Assembly (NCBI RefSeq): GCF_019391655.1
Contig: NZ_JAHXPQ010000004.1
Coordinates: 526,695 to 590,694 of the forward strand
Source of the DNA: Mucilaginibacter rivuli
GTDB taxonomy: Bacteria > Bacteroidota > Bacteroidia > Sphingobacteriales > Sphingobacteriaceae
Length of the DNA stretch: 64,000 bases
Direction: 5' to 3'
Shown: in pieces, positions 1-8,074 of the stretch
Position numbering within the stretch: position 1 is the first letter of the stretch
How the letters are laid out: each line of letters starts with the position of its first letter
Notes under the pieces: model-generated
The model's database searches: none
What the model saw: only the letters and a program-made list of their open reading frames with translations
Told to the model about the DNA's origin: nothing
Program-made: the position numbers and the translations under genes

Positions 1-480
1 ACAAAAACAGACAGAAATATTGTTTTTGATAATCCTAACTCAAGCATAACAAGATATTTGAAGGAGTTTTCGGGCAACCAAACCCTTCAGCAAAAAAACA
101 TTTACGCCCTTAAATCAAACGTTGAAGTGATTAAGTACGTGAGTGAACATAAGGATGCGATAGGCTTTGTAAGCTTTACCTGGCTGAATGATCCCGACAA
201 ATCATACGCCGACCTGGTTGGAAAAGTTAAAATTGTTGGTGTCAGCAATGAGTCATATAAAGAAGATACCAAAACTTGCTTTAAACCATCGCAAACAACA
301 CTGGCTCTAAAACAATATCCGCTTATCAGGCCTTTATATATAATTAACAGTACGGGGCGCACCGGTTTAGGCACAGGGTTTGCGGCATTTTTAGCAAGTG
401 AAAGGGGGCAGCGTATTATTTTACGATCGGGAATTTTGCCTGATTCAATACCGCCACGGGAAGTAATAATGGGTAAATAA
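1..480 (+). CDS. PstS-like phosphate-binding protein (3' part; 5' end outside window)
   Basis: The reading frame is open from base 1, so the gene starts upstream and only the last 159 codons are seen. The visible part has the pattern of the PBP-like domain of PstS/SphX-type periplasmic binding proteins: a DNPNSSITRYL segment, then IGFVSF and a late block with YPLIRPLYII followed by TGFAAFLASERGQ. In this family the late block forms the second lobe of the ligand clamp. The ligand may be phosphate, but many Bacteroidota paralogues lie in TonB/ExbB operons and their ligand is unproven. The TPR gene follows after 23 bp and is probably co-transcribed. Family assignment is fairly sure; ligand is inference. 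Confidence 0.75.
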   Translation, partial: TKTDRNIVFDNPNSSITRYLKEFSGNQTLQQKNIYALKSNVEVIKYVSEHKDAIGFVSFTWLNDPDKSYADLVGKVKIVGVSNESYKEDTKTCFKPSQTTLALKQYPLIRPLYIINSTGRTGLGTGFAAFLASERGQRIILRSGILPDSIPPREVIMGK

Positions 481-503
481 ATTTTTTAATATAATAGTGA
501 ACC

Positions 504-2243
504 ATGAAATTAGTAAATAAAGCAGCTATTGTTGCACTTGGCCTTAGTTTAGCAGGCACGGCGAGCTTTGCTCAAAGCCTGGCAGATGCAAAAAAAGCGC
601 TGGATGCCGAACAATATCAGAAAGCGAAAAGCATGTTGAAAAACCTGACGGTTACTCAGCCCACAAAAGATGAAAACTTCTTTTACCTGGGCTTAGCATA
701 TATTGATCAGGATTATACTGATTCTGCACGTATAGTATTCAATAAAGGTATTGCCATCAATCCAAAATCGGCATTAAACTATGTAGGTTTAGGAACAGTT
801 GATCGTTTGGAGAAAAATCTGCCATCGGCTAAAGCCAACTTTGAGAAAGCCATGCTTATGGCCGGTAAAGATGCAAAGCCATATATATACGTAGCTAAAG
901 CTTATGATTATGTTAAACCTGGCGAAGTAAAACCACAGGTAGCTCCCGATCCGCTTTCGGCTTTAGCTGTTTTGGATAAGGCAAAAGTATTTGGCGCTAA
1001 GGATCCTGATTATTTTGTTGCAATAGGCGATGCCTACCGCGCTCAAGGTAATAGCAGCCAGGCATATATCAATTATACTTCGGCACAAGGTCTTGATCCA
1101 AATAGCCCTAAAATATTGGTTAACCTGGGTGTATTGGTTAAAAATGCCAATAACTTTGATGATGCTATTGTGAATTTCCAGGCTGCACTGGCTAAAGACC
1201 CAAGCTTTGGGCCTGCTTACCGCGAATGGGCAGAAACCAACTACTTGCAGGCTAATGCCGATAAAAAGAATGCGATAGCTAAAGACAAAGAAGCCGTTGA
1301 GCATTACAAAAAATACCTTGACCTTACCGATAGGTCTATAGAATCTCGCCTGCGTTATGCCGACTTTTTGATATCGGCCCACGATTATAAAACATTGGAA
1401 GCTGAAACTAATGATATGGCTAAAACAGAAGGCTCAAACCTGCGTGTTTACCGTTATTTGGGTTATTCTGCTTATGAGAACGGGAATTATGCTGCAGGTT
1501 TAACCGCCATTAATAAATGGTTAAAAGAAGCTGATCCAAAACGTATCATACCACAAGACTACCTGTACCTGGGCCGTTTACAAATGAAATCAGGTCAGGA
1601 TTCATTAGGTATTGTTACTTTGCAAAATGTTGTTGCACAAGATAGTACACAGGCTGCTTTATACGGCGAGATAGCAAAAGCATATTACGGTAAAGGTAAA
1701 TACCTGGATGCAGCTAAAGCTTACGATGCTTACATACATAAAAGCAGAAATGGTATTTTATTGAGCGATTATATTTCAATGGGCTATAGCTATTACCTTG
1801 CCTATGGTAACCAGGAAGATGCCGAAGCCAAAACTCATATTAAGGCCGATACCAGCTTACTATCAAAAGCCGATACCGCGTTTGGATATGTAAACGCTAA
1901 AATTACAGCAGGTGGTAAACCGGCAAATGCGGGTATTGTGCAATATCGCGCCATGGTTGCCGATGCCCGTGAAACCGATAGGGCCAATAACTATAAAGGT
2001 TATGCCAAGCCTTATTATGAGCAATACATAGGCCTGGTTGCACCAACCAACCCTACCGATGATAAAACTAAAAAATCATTATTTAACGCTTACGCGTATT
2101 TAGGATATTACTATGAGTTTGTTGGCAAAGATGATGCAAAAGCATTAGAGAACTGGACAAAGGCCAAGGACCTCGACCCAACCAACAAGTCGGTGCAGGC
2201 CTACTTTACCCGTAAGGGCGGTGCGGCTGGTAAAGGCAAATAA
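504..2243 (+). CDS. Periplasmic tetratricopeptide-repeat protein
   Basis: This 579-residue protein has a signal peptide (residues 1 to about 24, ending ASFAQ) and then TPR-like helical pairs along its whole length, for example around residues 55-120, 170-240, 310-345 and 350-420, with typical patterns such as YLGLAYIDQ and NLGVLVKNANNFDDAIVNF. No catalytic domain is visible, so a scaffold or adaptor role in the periplasm is likely. It follows the PstS-like gene by 23 bp and ends at a strong terminator, so the pair form the end of an operon unrelated to nuo. The start at 504 is the only ATG that gives a clean signal peptide. Specific partner unknown. Confidence 0.85.
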   Translation: MKLVNKAAIVALGLSLAGTASFAQSLADAKKALDAEQYQKAKSMLKNLTVTQPTKDENFFYLGLAYIDQDYTDSARIVFNKGIAINPKSALNYVGLGTVDRLEKNLPSAKANFEKAMLMAGKDAKPYIYVAKAYDYVKPGEVKPQVAPDPLSALAVLDKAKVFGAKDPDYFVAIGDAYRAQGNSSQAYINYTSAQGLDPNSPKILVNLGVLVKNANNFDDAIVNFQAALAKDPSFGPAYREWAETNYLQANADKKNAIAKDKEAVEHYKKYLDLTDRSIESRLRYADFLISAHDYKTLEAETNDMAKTEGSNLRVYRYLGYSAYENGNYAAGLTAINKWLKEADPKRIIPQDYLYLGRLQMKSGQDSLGIVTLQNVVAQDSTQAALYGEIAKAYYGKGKYLDAAKAYDAYIHKSRNGILLSDYISMGYSYYLAYGNQEDAEAKTHIKADTSLLSKADTAFGYVNAKITAGGKPANAGIVQYRAMVADARETDRANNYKGYAKPYYEQYIGLVAPTNPTDDKTKKSLFNAYAYLGYYYEFVGKDDAKALENWTKAKDLDPTNKSVQAYFTRKGGAAGKGK

Positions 2244-2256
2244 TTACAGCATTTTT

Positions 2257-2290
2257 AAAAGGCATCAGTTAACTAACTGATGCCTTTTTT
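2257..2290 (+). terminator. Rho-independent terminator after the TPR gene
   Basis: An 11-bp perfect stem (2261-2271 with 2274-2284) is preceded by A residues and followed by a run of T. It separates the TPR gene from nuoA. Confidence 0.9.
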
Positions 2291-2307
2291 ATTTAACGTC
2301 TTCACAC

Positions 2308-2315
2308 TATATTTG
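2308..2315 (+). promoter_or_regulatory. nuoA -7 box (TATATTTG), leaderless geometry
   Basis: The octamer matches the Bacteroidota -7 consensus TAnnTTTG. Four bases (ccgc) separate it from the nuoA ATG at 2320, so the usual start point would fall on or next to the A of the ATG. No convincing TTG is seen 17-23 bp upstream, where the preceding terminator lies, so the call rests on the -7 box and position. Confidence 0.5.
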
Positions 2316-2319
2316 CCGC

Positions 2320-2691
2320 ATGGAATCAACAAGTTTACCGGTTAATTATCTCCCTATCATTTTCCAGATGTTGGTGGCATTGGGTTTTGTTATTACAACC
2401 ATGTTTGTTACCCACAAAATTGGGCCTAAACGTGTTACCGCTGATAAACTGAGTACTTTTGAATCGGGTATCGAGGTTATTGGTAACGCGCGTACTCCCA
2501 TCTCCATCAAATACTTCCTGGTAGCTATACTGTTTGTATTGTTTGATGTGGAGGTTATTTTTATGTACCCATGGGCTGTTAATTTTAAAGACCTTGGTAC
2601 ACAGGGAATGATCGAGATGTTCATTTTTATGGGAACATTGCTACTTGGCTTTATATATATCCTGAAAAAGGGTGCATTAGATTGGGACTAA
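2320..2691 (+). CDS. nuoA: NADH-quinone oxidoreductase subunit A
   Basis: NuoA is a small subunit of the membrane arm of complex I, near the quinone site. The 123 residues give three transmembrane helices (about 10-33, 64-86, 92-115) with the family pattern TFESGIE (about residues 46-52) in the long loop and a conserved acidic stretch VLFDVEVIFMYPW in helix 2. Length is normal. It is the first gene of the complete nuo set; a spacer of 110 bp with its own promoter-like box and a hairpin separates it from nuoB, the longest spacer but one in the cluster. Confidence 0.96.
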   Translation: MESTSLPVNYLPIIFQMLVALGFVITTMFVTHKIGPKRVTADKLSTFESGIEVIGNARTPISIKYFLVAILFVLFDVEVIFMYPWAVNFKDLGTQGMIEMFIFMGTLLLGFIYILKKGALDWD

Positions 2692-2754
2692 TTTAGATTG
2701 ATTCCAAATACCCTCACTTAGTGTTTTTTTGACACTGTTGAAACGATAATATGC

Positions 2755-2762
2755 TAATTTTG
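2755..2762 (+). promoter_or_regulatory. Internal promoter -7 box (TAATTTTG) before nuoB
   Basis: TAATTTTG matches TAnnTTTG exactly. A TTTG at 2728-2731 lies 23 bp upstream, at the long end of the accepted spacing. A transcript from it would begin at about 2766, at the foot of the hairpin at 2764-2785. Confidence 0.45.
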
Positions 2763-2763
2763 T

Positions 2764-2790
2764 ACTCATCCTGTAAGGGATGAGTTTTTA
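2764..2790 (+). terminator. Terminator- or attenuator-like hairpin between nuoA and nuoB
   Basis: An 8-bp perfect stem (2764-2771 with 2778-2785) with a 6-nt loop is followed by tttt and an AT-rich tail. It lies inside the nuo operon, 17 nt before the nuoB ATG. It could end part of the nuoA transcripts or act as a 5' structure for transcripts from the box at 2755. Confidence 0.5.
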
Positions 2791-2801
2791 TATTTTGAGT
2801 T

Positions 2802-3344
2802 ATGAGTGATATTCAAATTGTTGAAGCCCCACCGGGTGTTGAAGGATCGGGATTTTTTGCCACCAGGCTTGATGAAGCCGTGGGTTTGGCACGTTCATAC
2901 TCATTATGGCCATTGCCATTCGCAACATCATGCTGCGGTATTGAGTTTATGGCAACCATGGGTTCGCACTATGATCTTTCCCGCTTTGGTGCCGAGCGTC
3001 TTAGTTTTTCGCCACGCCAGGCCGATCTTTTGATGGTTATGGGAACGATTGCAAAGAAGATGGCGCCCGTTTTACGCCAGGTTTACCTGCAAATGGCCGA
3101 ACCCCGTTGGGTAATGGCTGTGGGTGCATGTGCATCAAGCGGTGGCATATTTGATACCTATTCAGTTTTGCAGGGTATTGACGAGATCATCCCCGTTGAC
3201 GTTTACGTTCCAGGATGCCCGCCACGCCCCGAAGCCATTATTGATGGTTTTATAAACATTCAAAAACTGGTACAAACAGAATCAGGTCGCCGTCGCGAGG
3301 ATCCTAAATACCAGGAATTATTAGCTAAATACGGAATCCTATAA
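2802..3344 (+). CDS. nuoB: NADH-quinone oxidoreductase subunit B
   Basis: NuoB carries the terminal 4Fe-4S cluster N2 that passes electrons to quinone. The four expected ligands are present: the adjacent pair Cys44-Cys45 (SCCGIEF), Cys110 (GACASSGG) and Cys139 (PGCPPRPE). At 180 residues it is of normal length. nuoC follows after 2 bp. The upstream spacer has a possible internal promoter and hairpin, so this gene may be expressed partly apart from nuoA. Confidence 0.97.
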   Translation: MSDIQIVEAPPGVEGSGFFATRLDEAVGLARSYSLWPLPFATSCCGIEFMATMGSHYDLSRFGAERLSFSPRQADLLMVMGTIAKKMAPVLRQVYLQMAEPRWVMAVGACASSGGIFDTYSVLQGIDEIIPVDVYVPGCPPRPEAIIDGFINIQKLVQTESGRRREDPKYQELLAKYGIL

Positions 3345-3346
3345 TA

Positions 3347-3844
3347 ATGGGCAAAATATCTAACGAAGAATTGCTTCAAACATTGGTTGCAAAATTTGGC
3401 GATAAGATAAGCCAACTGGGCGACCCTTACGGTTTGCTCACCATCGAAACAACCCGCGAGAGCATCATCAGCATATTGAGCTTTTTGAAAGTCGAGCAAA
3501 ACTTTATCCACCTTACCGATATTACCGCTATTCATTACCCTGAGTTGGAAAAGCCTTTCGGGGTTATTTACCATGTTCATAACCTGGCAGGTGGTATCCG
3601 TATCCGCATCAAAGTATTTTTAACTGCCGATGATGTACACATCCCGACAGCGAGCGAGATATGGGAAGGCGCCAACTGGATGGAACGCGAAACGTACGAT
3701 TTCTTTGGGATCATATTCGATGGCCACCCCGATCTGCGCCGTATTTTAAATGTTGATGATATGACAGCCTTCCCGATGAGGAAAGAATATCCTTTGGAGG
3801 ACCCTAACCGTATTGATAAAAAAGATTATTTCTTTGGAAGATAA
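3347..3844 (+). CDS. nuoC: NADH-quinone oxidoreductase subunit C
   Basis: NuoC is the 30-kDa-type subunit of the connecting module of complex I. The 165-residue protein shows the signature block around residues 105-130 (WMERETYDFFGI) followed by HPDLRRIL and PMRKEYPL near the C-terminus. It is a separate gene here rather than a NuoCD fusion as in enterobacteria. It is packed between nuoB (2 bp) and nuoD (2 bp). Confidence 0.96.
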   Translation: MGKISNEELLQTLVAKFGDKISQLGDPYGLLTIETTRESIISILSFLKVEQNFIHLTDITAIHYPELEKPFGVIYHVHNLAGGIRIRIKVFLTADDVHIPTASEIWEGANWMERETYDFFGIIFDGHPDLRRILNVDDMTAFPMRKEYPLEDPNRIDKKDYFFGR

Positions 3845-3846
3845 AA

Positions 3847-5058
3847 ATGCATAATCACCTTCTAATATCAGATAACGATCCGCAAAATGAGCTTTCAACG
3901 CTCAACCTCGGGCCAACGCACCCTGCCACGCATGGCGTGTTCCAGAATGTGCTGCAGTTGGATGGCGAGCGTATAGTAAGCGGCGTATCTACCATAGGTT
4001 ATATTCACCGTGCTTTTGAAAAAATTGCCGAACACAGGCCATTTTACCAGATAACACCACTTACCGACCGTTTAAACTACTGCTCATCACCCATCAACAA
4101 CATGGGCTGGCACATGACGGTTGAGAAAATGCTGAAAATAGAAATGCCAAAACGCGTAGACTATATGCGCGTTATTGTAATGGAGCTTGCCCGTATTGCC
4201 GATCACATTGTGTGTAATGGTGTGTTAGGTGTAGATACCGGCGCTTTCACCGGCTTTTTATATATGATGCAATGGCGCGAGCACATCTACGAAATTTATG
4301 AAGAGATCTGCGGCTCACGCTTGACCACAAACATTGGTCGCATTGGCGGTTTTGAACGTAACTTTAATCATATTGCTTTTGATAAGATAAGGGTATTGCT
4401 GGATAAGTTCCCGGCAGTGTTGAAAGAGTTTGAAGCATTGTTTAATCGTAACCGGATATTTGTTGACCGTACCAAAGACGTTGCCCCTGTAACTGCAGAA
4501 ACCGCGTTAAGCTATAGCTGGAGCGGCCCGATACTACGTGCTACCGGTGTTGACTATGACGTGCGTGCGCAAGAGCCTTACAGCTCATACCAGGATTTTG
4601 ATTTTGAAGTACCCGTTGGTACCAATGGCGATGTTTACAACCGCTTTTTGGTGCGTAACGAAGAAATGTGGCAGAGCCTGCGCATGATTGAGCAAGCGAT
4701 GGACAAGATATCGAAAGAAGACCCGACAATATTCCATGCCCCTGTACCTGAGTTTTACCTGCCTCCAAAAGAGGAAGTTTACAATAACATGGAAGCTTTG
4801 ATCTATCACTTTAAAATTGTGATGGGCGAGATTGATACCCCAAAAACCGAAGTATATCATTCGGTTGAAGGTGCTAACGGCGAGCTTGGTTTTTACTTGG
4901 TTAACGATGGTGGCCGCTCGCCATACCGTTTGCATTTCCGCAGGCCAAGTTTTATCAATTACCAGATGTACGCGCCAATGAGCCGCGGCATGGTACTTTC
5001 TGACGCGATTATTAACATGAGTAGTTTAAACGTTATAGCCGGAGAATTAGATGCTTAG
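3847..5058 (+). CDS. nuoD: NADH-quinone oxidoreductase subunit D
   Basis: NuoD is the 49-kDa-type subunit that forms the quinone cavity together with NuoB. The 403 residues include the N-terminal GPTHPATHGVF block (about residues 22-32) with the conserved His residues, YIHRAFEK, and the C-terminal region with SVEGANGELGFY and the RRPSF motif. Length is typical. Its 3' end overlaps the start of nuoE by 8 bp, indicating translational coupling. Confidence 0.97.
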   Translation: MHNHLLISDNDPQNELSTLNLGPTHPATHGVFQNVLQLDGERIVSGVSTIGYIHRAFEKIAEHRPFYQITPLTDRLNYCSSPINNMGWHMTVEKMLKIEMPKRVDYMRVIVMELARIADHIVCNGVLGVDTGAFTGFLYMMQWREHIYEIYEEICGSRLTTNIGRIGGFERNFNHIAFDKIRVLLDKFPAVLKEFEALFNRNRIFVDRTKDVAPVTAETALSYSWSGPILRATGVDYDVRAQEPYSSYQDFDFEVPVGTNGDVYNRFLVRNEEMWQSLRMIEQAMDKISKEDPTIFHAPVPEFYLPPKEEVYNNMEALIYHFKIVMGEIDTPKTEVYHSVEGANGELGFYLVNDGGRSPYRLHFRRPSFINYQMYAPMSRGMVLSDAIINMSSLNVIAGELDA

Positions 5059-5578
5059 AGTTGAAGACACCATACAAACCCCGGTAGAGTTTTCGGCCGC
5101 ACTCATTGCCAAATTTGACGATGTAGTAAGCCGTTATCCGGAAGGAAAACAAAAAGCAGGTTTGCTGCCTATATTACACTTGGTACAGGCCGAATTTGGC
5201 TGGGTAAGCGCTCCTGCAATGGATAAAGTTGCTGCCTACCTCAACATACAACCTGTTGAAGTATATGAAGTGGCTACATTTTATACCATGTATTTAATGA
5301 AGCCACAAGGCAAATACTTTTTAGAGGTTTGCCGCACCGGCCCTTGCTGCCTTAACGGTGCCGAAGATATAATGAAATACATTGAGCAAAAGCTGGGTGT
5401 AAAAGAAGGTGACGTTACTCCCGACGGCTTGTTTAGCTGGCGCGGTGTGGAGTGCCTTGCTGCCTGCGGCTTTGCCCCGGTATTGCAAATTGGCCCCGAA
5501 TATACTTTTTACGAAAACTTAACGCCGGCCTCTGTTGATAAGCTGGTGGCGGACTTAACAGCTCAAGCAAAAAACTGA
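5051..5578 (+). CDS. nuoE: NADH-quinone oxidoreductase subunit E
   Basis: NuoE is the 24-kDa-type subunit of the NADH dehydrogenase module and has a thioredoxin-like fold. The 2Fe-2S (N1a) ligands are visible as Cys94 and Cys99 (CRTGPC) and Cys135 and Cys139 (CLAAC). The 175-residue length is normal. The ATG lies within the last codons of nuoD. Confidence 0.96.
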   Translation: MLRVEDTIQTPVEFSAALIAKFDDVVSRYPEGKQKAGLLPILHLVQAEFGWVSAPAMDKVAAYLNIQPVEVYEVATFYTMYLMKPQGKYFLEVCRTGPCCLNGAEDIMKYIEQKLGVKEGDVTPDGLFSWRGVECLAACGFAPVLQIGPEYTFYENLTPASVDKLVADLTAQAKN

Positions 5579-5585
5579 TAGCACA

Positions 5586-6953
5586 ATGGGACGCAAATTA
5601 CTTTTAGAACATATAAACGTACCGGGCATCGAAACTTTTGATGTTTACCGCTCAAAAGGTGGCTATGATGCTGTTGCCAAAGCCCTCAAAATGTCAACCG
5701 ACGATATTGTTGAGGAGGTGAAGAAATCAGGCCTGCGTGGCCGTGGTGGCGCGGGTTTCCCTACCGGGATGAAGTGGAGCTTTTTGGCTAAGCCCGAAGG
5801 CAAAGCACGTTACTTAGTATGCAACGCTGATGAATCTGAGCCGGGAACGTTTAAAGACCGTTATTTAATGACATACATCCCTCACTTATTGATAGAGGGA
5901 ATGATCATCGGTAGCTATGCTTTAGGTGCGAATGTATCTTACATCTACGTACGTGGCGAAATGATGCCACAGATCCGCATTTTGGAGAAAGCCATCGCGG
6001 AAGCAAAAGCAAAAGGATTTTTAGGTAAAAACATATTAGGCTCGGGTTACGACCTTGAACTTTACGTACAACCCGGCGGCGGCGCCTACATTTGCGGCGA
6101 AGAAACCGCGCTGATTGAATCGCTGGAAGGCAAGCGTGGTAACCCGCGCATCAAACCTCCATTTCCGGCTATCGCGGGTTTATGGGGTTGCCCTACCGTG
6201 GTAAACAATGTGGAATCTATTGCGGCTATCGTACCCATCATTCGCGATGGTGGCGATGAGTACGCTAAAATAGGTATTGGCCGCAGTACAGGTACCAAGC
6301 TGATATCTGCATCGGGTAACATCAATAAACCCGGCATTTACGAAATTGAATTAGGTGTATCAGTAGAAGACTTTATCTACTCCGACGAATATTGCGGTGG
6401 TATCCCTAACGGCAAGCGTTTGAAAGCGGTTGTTGCAGGTGGTTCATCAGTACCAATTTTACCGGCTAACCTCATTCTGAAAACAGTAAATAACCAACCG
6501 CGGTTAATGAGCTACGAGTCATTATCCGATGGTGGGTTTGCTACAGGTACTATGATGGGCTCAGGGGGCTTTATCGCTTTTGATGAGGACCAGTGTATTG
6601 TGCGCAACACCTGGAACTTTACCCGCTTTTACCACCACGAAAGCTGCGGACAATGTTCGCCTTGTCGTGAAGGTACAGGCTGGATGGAAAAAGTATTGCA
6701 CCGTTTGGAATATGGCCACGGTAAATTAAGCGATATGGACCTGTTGGTTGATGTATCGAAAAAGATAGAAGGTAATACCATTTGTCCGTTGGGTGACGCG
6801 GCAGCATGGCCTGTGGCCAGCGCTATTCGTCACTTCCGTGATGAATTTGAATGGCACGTGACCAATGGAGCAGAAGCTACAAGCAGGAACTATGGTTTAG
6901 CTCATTACGCTGATCCGTTGCCGGTGTTAGAACCTGCTCCGGCAGCGGGCTAA
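5586..6953 (+). CDS. nuoF: NADH-quinone oxidoreductase subunit F
   Basis: NuoF oxidises NADH through FMN. The nucleotide-binding glycine-rich segment [10 protein letters not shown] is at 52-61, the FMN region [10 protein letters not shown] follows at 80-89, and the [13 protein letters not shown] block lies at about 163-175. Cluster N3 ligands are Cys354, Cys357, Cys360 (CGQCSPC) and Cys400 (ICPLGD). The 455-residue length is typical. A small palindromic repeat lies between it and nuoG, so the two genes are not tightly coupled although they lie in one operon. Confidence 0.97.
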   Translation: MGRKLLLEHINVPGIETFDVYRSKGGYDAVAKALKMSTDDIVEEVKKSGLRGRGGAGFPTGMKWSFLAKPEGKARYLVCNADESEPGTFKDRYLMTYIPHLLIEGMIIGSYALGANVSYIYVRGEMMPQIRILEKAIAEAKAKGFLGKNILGSGYDLELYVQPGGGAYICGEETALIESLEGKRGNPRIKPPFPAIAGLWGCPTVVNNVESIAAIVPIIRDGGDEYAKIGIGRSTGTKLISASGNINKPGIYEIELGVSVEDFIYSDEYCGGIPNGKRLKAVVAGGSSVPILPANLILKTVNNQPRLMSYESLSDGGFATGTMMGSGGFIAFDEDQCIVRNTWNFTRFYHHESCGQCSPCREGTGWMEKVLHRLEYGHGKLSDMDLLVDVSKKIEGNTICPLGDAAAWPVASAIRHFRDEFEWHVTNGAEATSRNYGLAHYADPLPVLEPAPAAG

Positions 6954-6963
6954 CAAACAAGAC

Positions 6964-7048
6964 CGTCATTGCGAGGAACGAAGCAATCCTCGATTGATAG
7001 GTAGGCGTTAATACATAGTTTAGGATTGCTTCGTGCCTCGCAATGACG
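6964..7048. repeat. REP/MITE-like palindromic repeat between nuoF and nuoG
   Basis: Two 27-nt arms (6964-6990 and 7022-7048) are inverted copies with one mismatch, separated by a 31-nt loop. The arm begins CGTCATTGCGAGG and continues with a CGAAGCAATC core, a motif I know as an interspersed repeat in many unrelated bacterial genomes. The RNA could fold into a long hairpin inside the nuo transcript. No T-run follows either arm, so it is not a classic terminator. Confidence 0.88.
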
Positions 7049-7075
7049 AGATGGAAGATATAATTTTGACTTAAA

Positions 7076-8074
7076 ATGAAGGTTACAATAGACGGAATAA
7101 GCATTGAAGTACCGGAAGGAACAACCATCCTGAATGCCGCGAGGCAGATAGGTGGCGATATAGTTCCGCCTGCAATGTGCTATTATTCCAAGTTGGAAGG
7201 TAGTGGCGGTAAATGCCGCACCTGTTTGGTTAAAGTAAGCAAAGGATCCGAAAAAGACCCGCGCCCTATGCCAAAGCTCATCGCATCATGCCGTACCGGT
7301 GTGATGGATGGTATGGAAGTGCAAAACATTACCTCGCCCGAAGTGATCGAGGCGCGTAAAGGTATTGTGGAGATGTTACTGATAAACCACCCGCTGGATT
7401 GCCCTGTTTGCGACCAGGCAGGCGAATGTCACTTACAAGATCTGGGTTACGAACACGGCCTGGCCAAAACCCGTTACGAGTTTGACCGCCGTACTTTCCA
7501 CAAAATAGATATTGGCGATAAGATACAACTACACATGACGCGTTGCATACTGTGCTATCGTTGTGTATTTACTGCCGACCAGATTACCGACCACCGTATA
7601 CATGGCATTTTAAACCGTGGAGACCACTCAGAAATATCGACCTACATTAAAGCTGCCGTTGATAACGATTTCTCCGGAAACGTAATTGATGTATGCCCTG
7701 TAGGCGCCTTAACCGATAAAACCTTCCGCTTTAAAAACCGTGTATGGTTTACTAAACCAGTTGATGCCCACCGCGATTGCGATCACGAAAAGTGTAACGG
7801 TAAAGTAACCCTTTGGTACAAAGGCGAGGATGTGATACGCGTTACCGCCCGCAAAGATGTTTATGGTGAGGTTGAAGAATTTATTTGCAACACCTGCCGT
7901 TTTGATAAAAAGAAAACAGCCGATTGGGTAATTGAAGGCCCGCGCCAGATATCAAATCATTCGGTGATCAGCTCAAATCATTACGAAACTTTGCACCCAC
8001 TGCCGGTGGTTAAAACAAACCCGCTGTTGGTTGAGGCAAATAAAGAACAGTTTGAACGTACAACACGCTTATAA
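7076..8074 (+). CDS. nuoG: NADH-quinone oxidoreductase subunit G, short form without molybdopterin domain
   Basis: The N-terminal electron-wire region is complete: 2Fe-2S ligands Cys35, Cys47, Cys50, Cys72; His105 with Cys109, Cys112, Cys118 for N5; Cys157, Cys160, Cys163 with Cys207 for N4. After that only about 125 residues remain, with a further Cys235/Cys240 pair and CNTC at 271-274; the molybdopterin-like domain of about 500 residues found in E. coli and Thermus is absent. The 332-residue form matches what I know of Bacteroidota complex I, so this is a lineage trait rather than a truncation: the stop codon abuts the nuoH ATG and no remnant follows. Confidence 0.93.
   Translation: MKVTIDGISIEVPEGTTILNAARQIGGDIVPPAMCYYSKLEGSGGKCRTCLVKVSKGSEKDPRPMPKLIASCRTGVMDGMEVQNITSPEVIEARKGIVEMLLINHPLDCPVCDQAGECHLQDLGYEHGLAKTRYEFDRRTFHKIDIGDKIQLHMTRCILCYRCVFTADQITDHRIHGILNRGDHSEISTYIKAAVDNDFSGNVIDVCPVGALTDKTFRFKNRVWFTKPVDAHRDCDHEKCNGKVTLWYKGEDVIRVTARKDVYGEVEEFICNTCRFDKKKTADWVIEGPRQISNHSVISSNHYETLHPLPVVKTNPLLVEANKEQFERTTRL

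Noticed and set aside
7061..7068. TAATTTTG as a promoter for nuoG
   Set aside because: No TTG lies within 17-23 bp upstream, and nuoG sits in a run of co-directional nuo genes. It remains possible but unsupported.
7076..8074. NuoG as a truncated or frameshifted gene
   Set aside because: The stop abuts nuoH, no remnant of the missing domain is found in any frame nearby, and short NuoG is known in this phylum.
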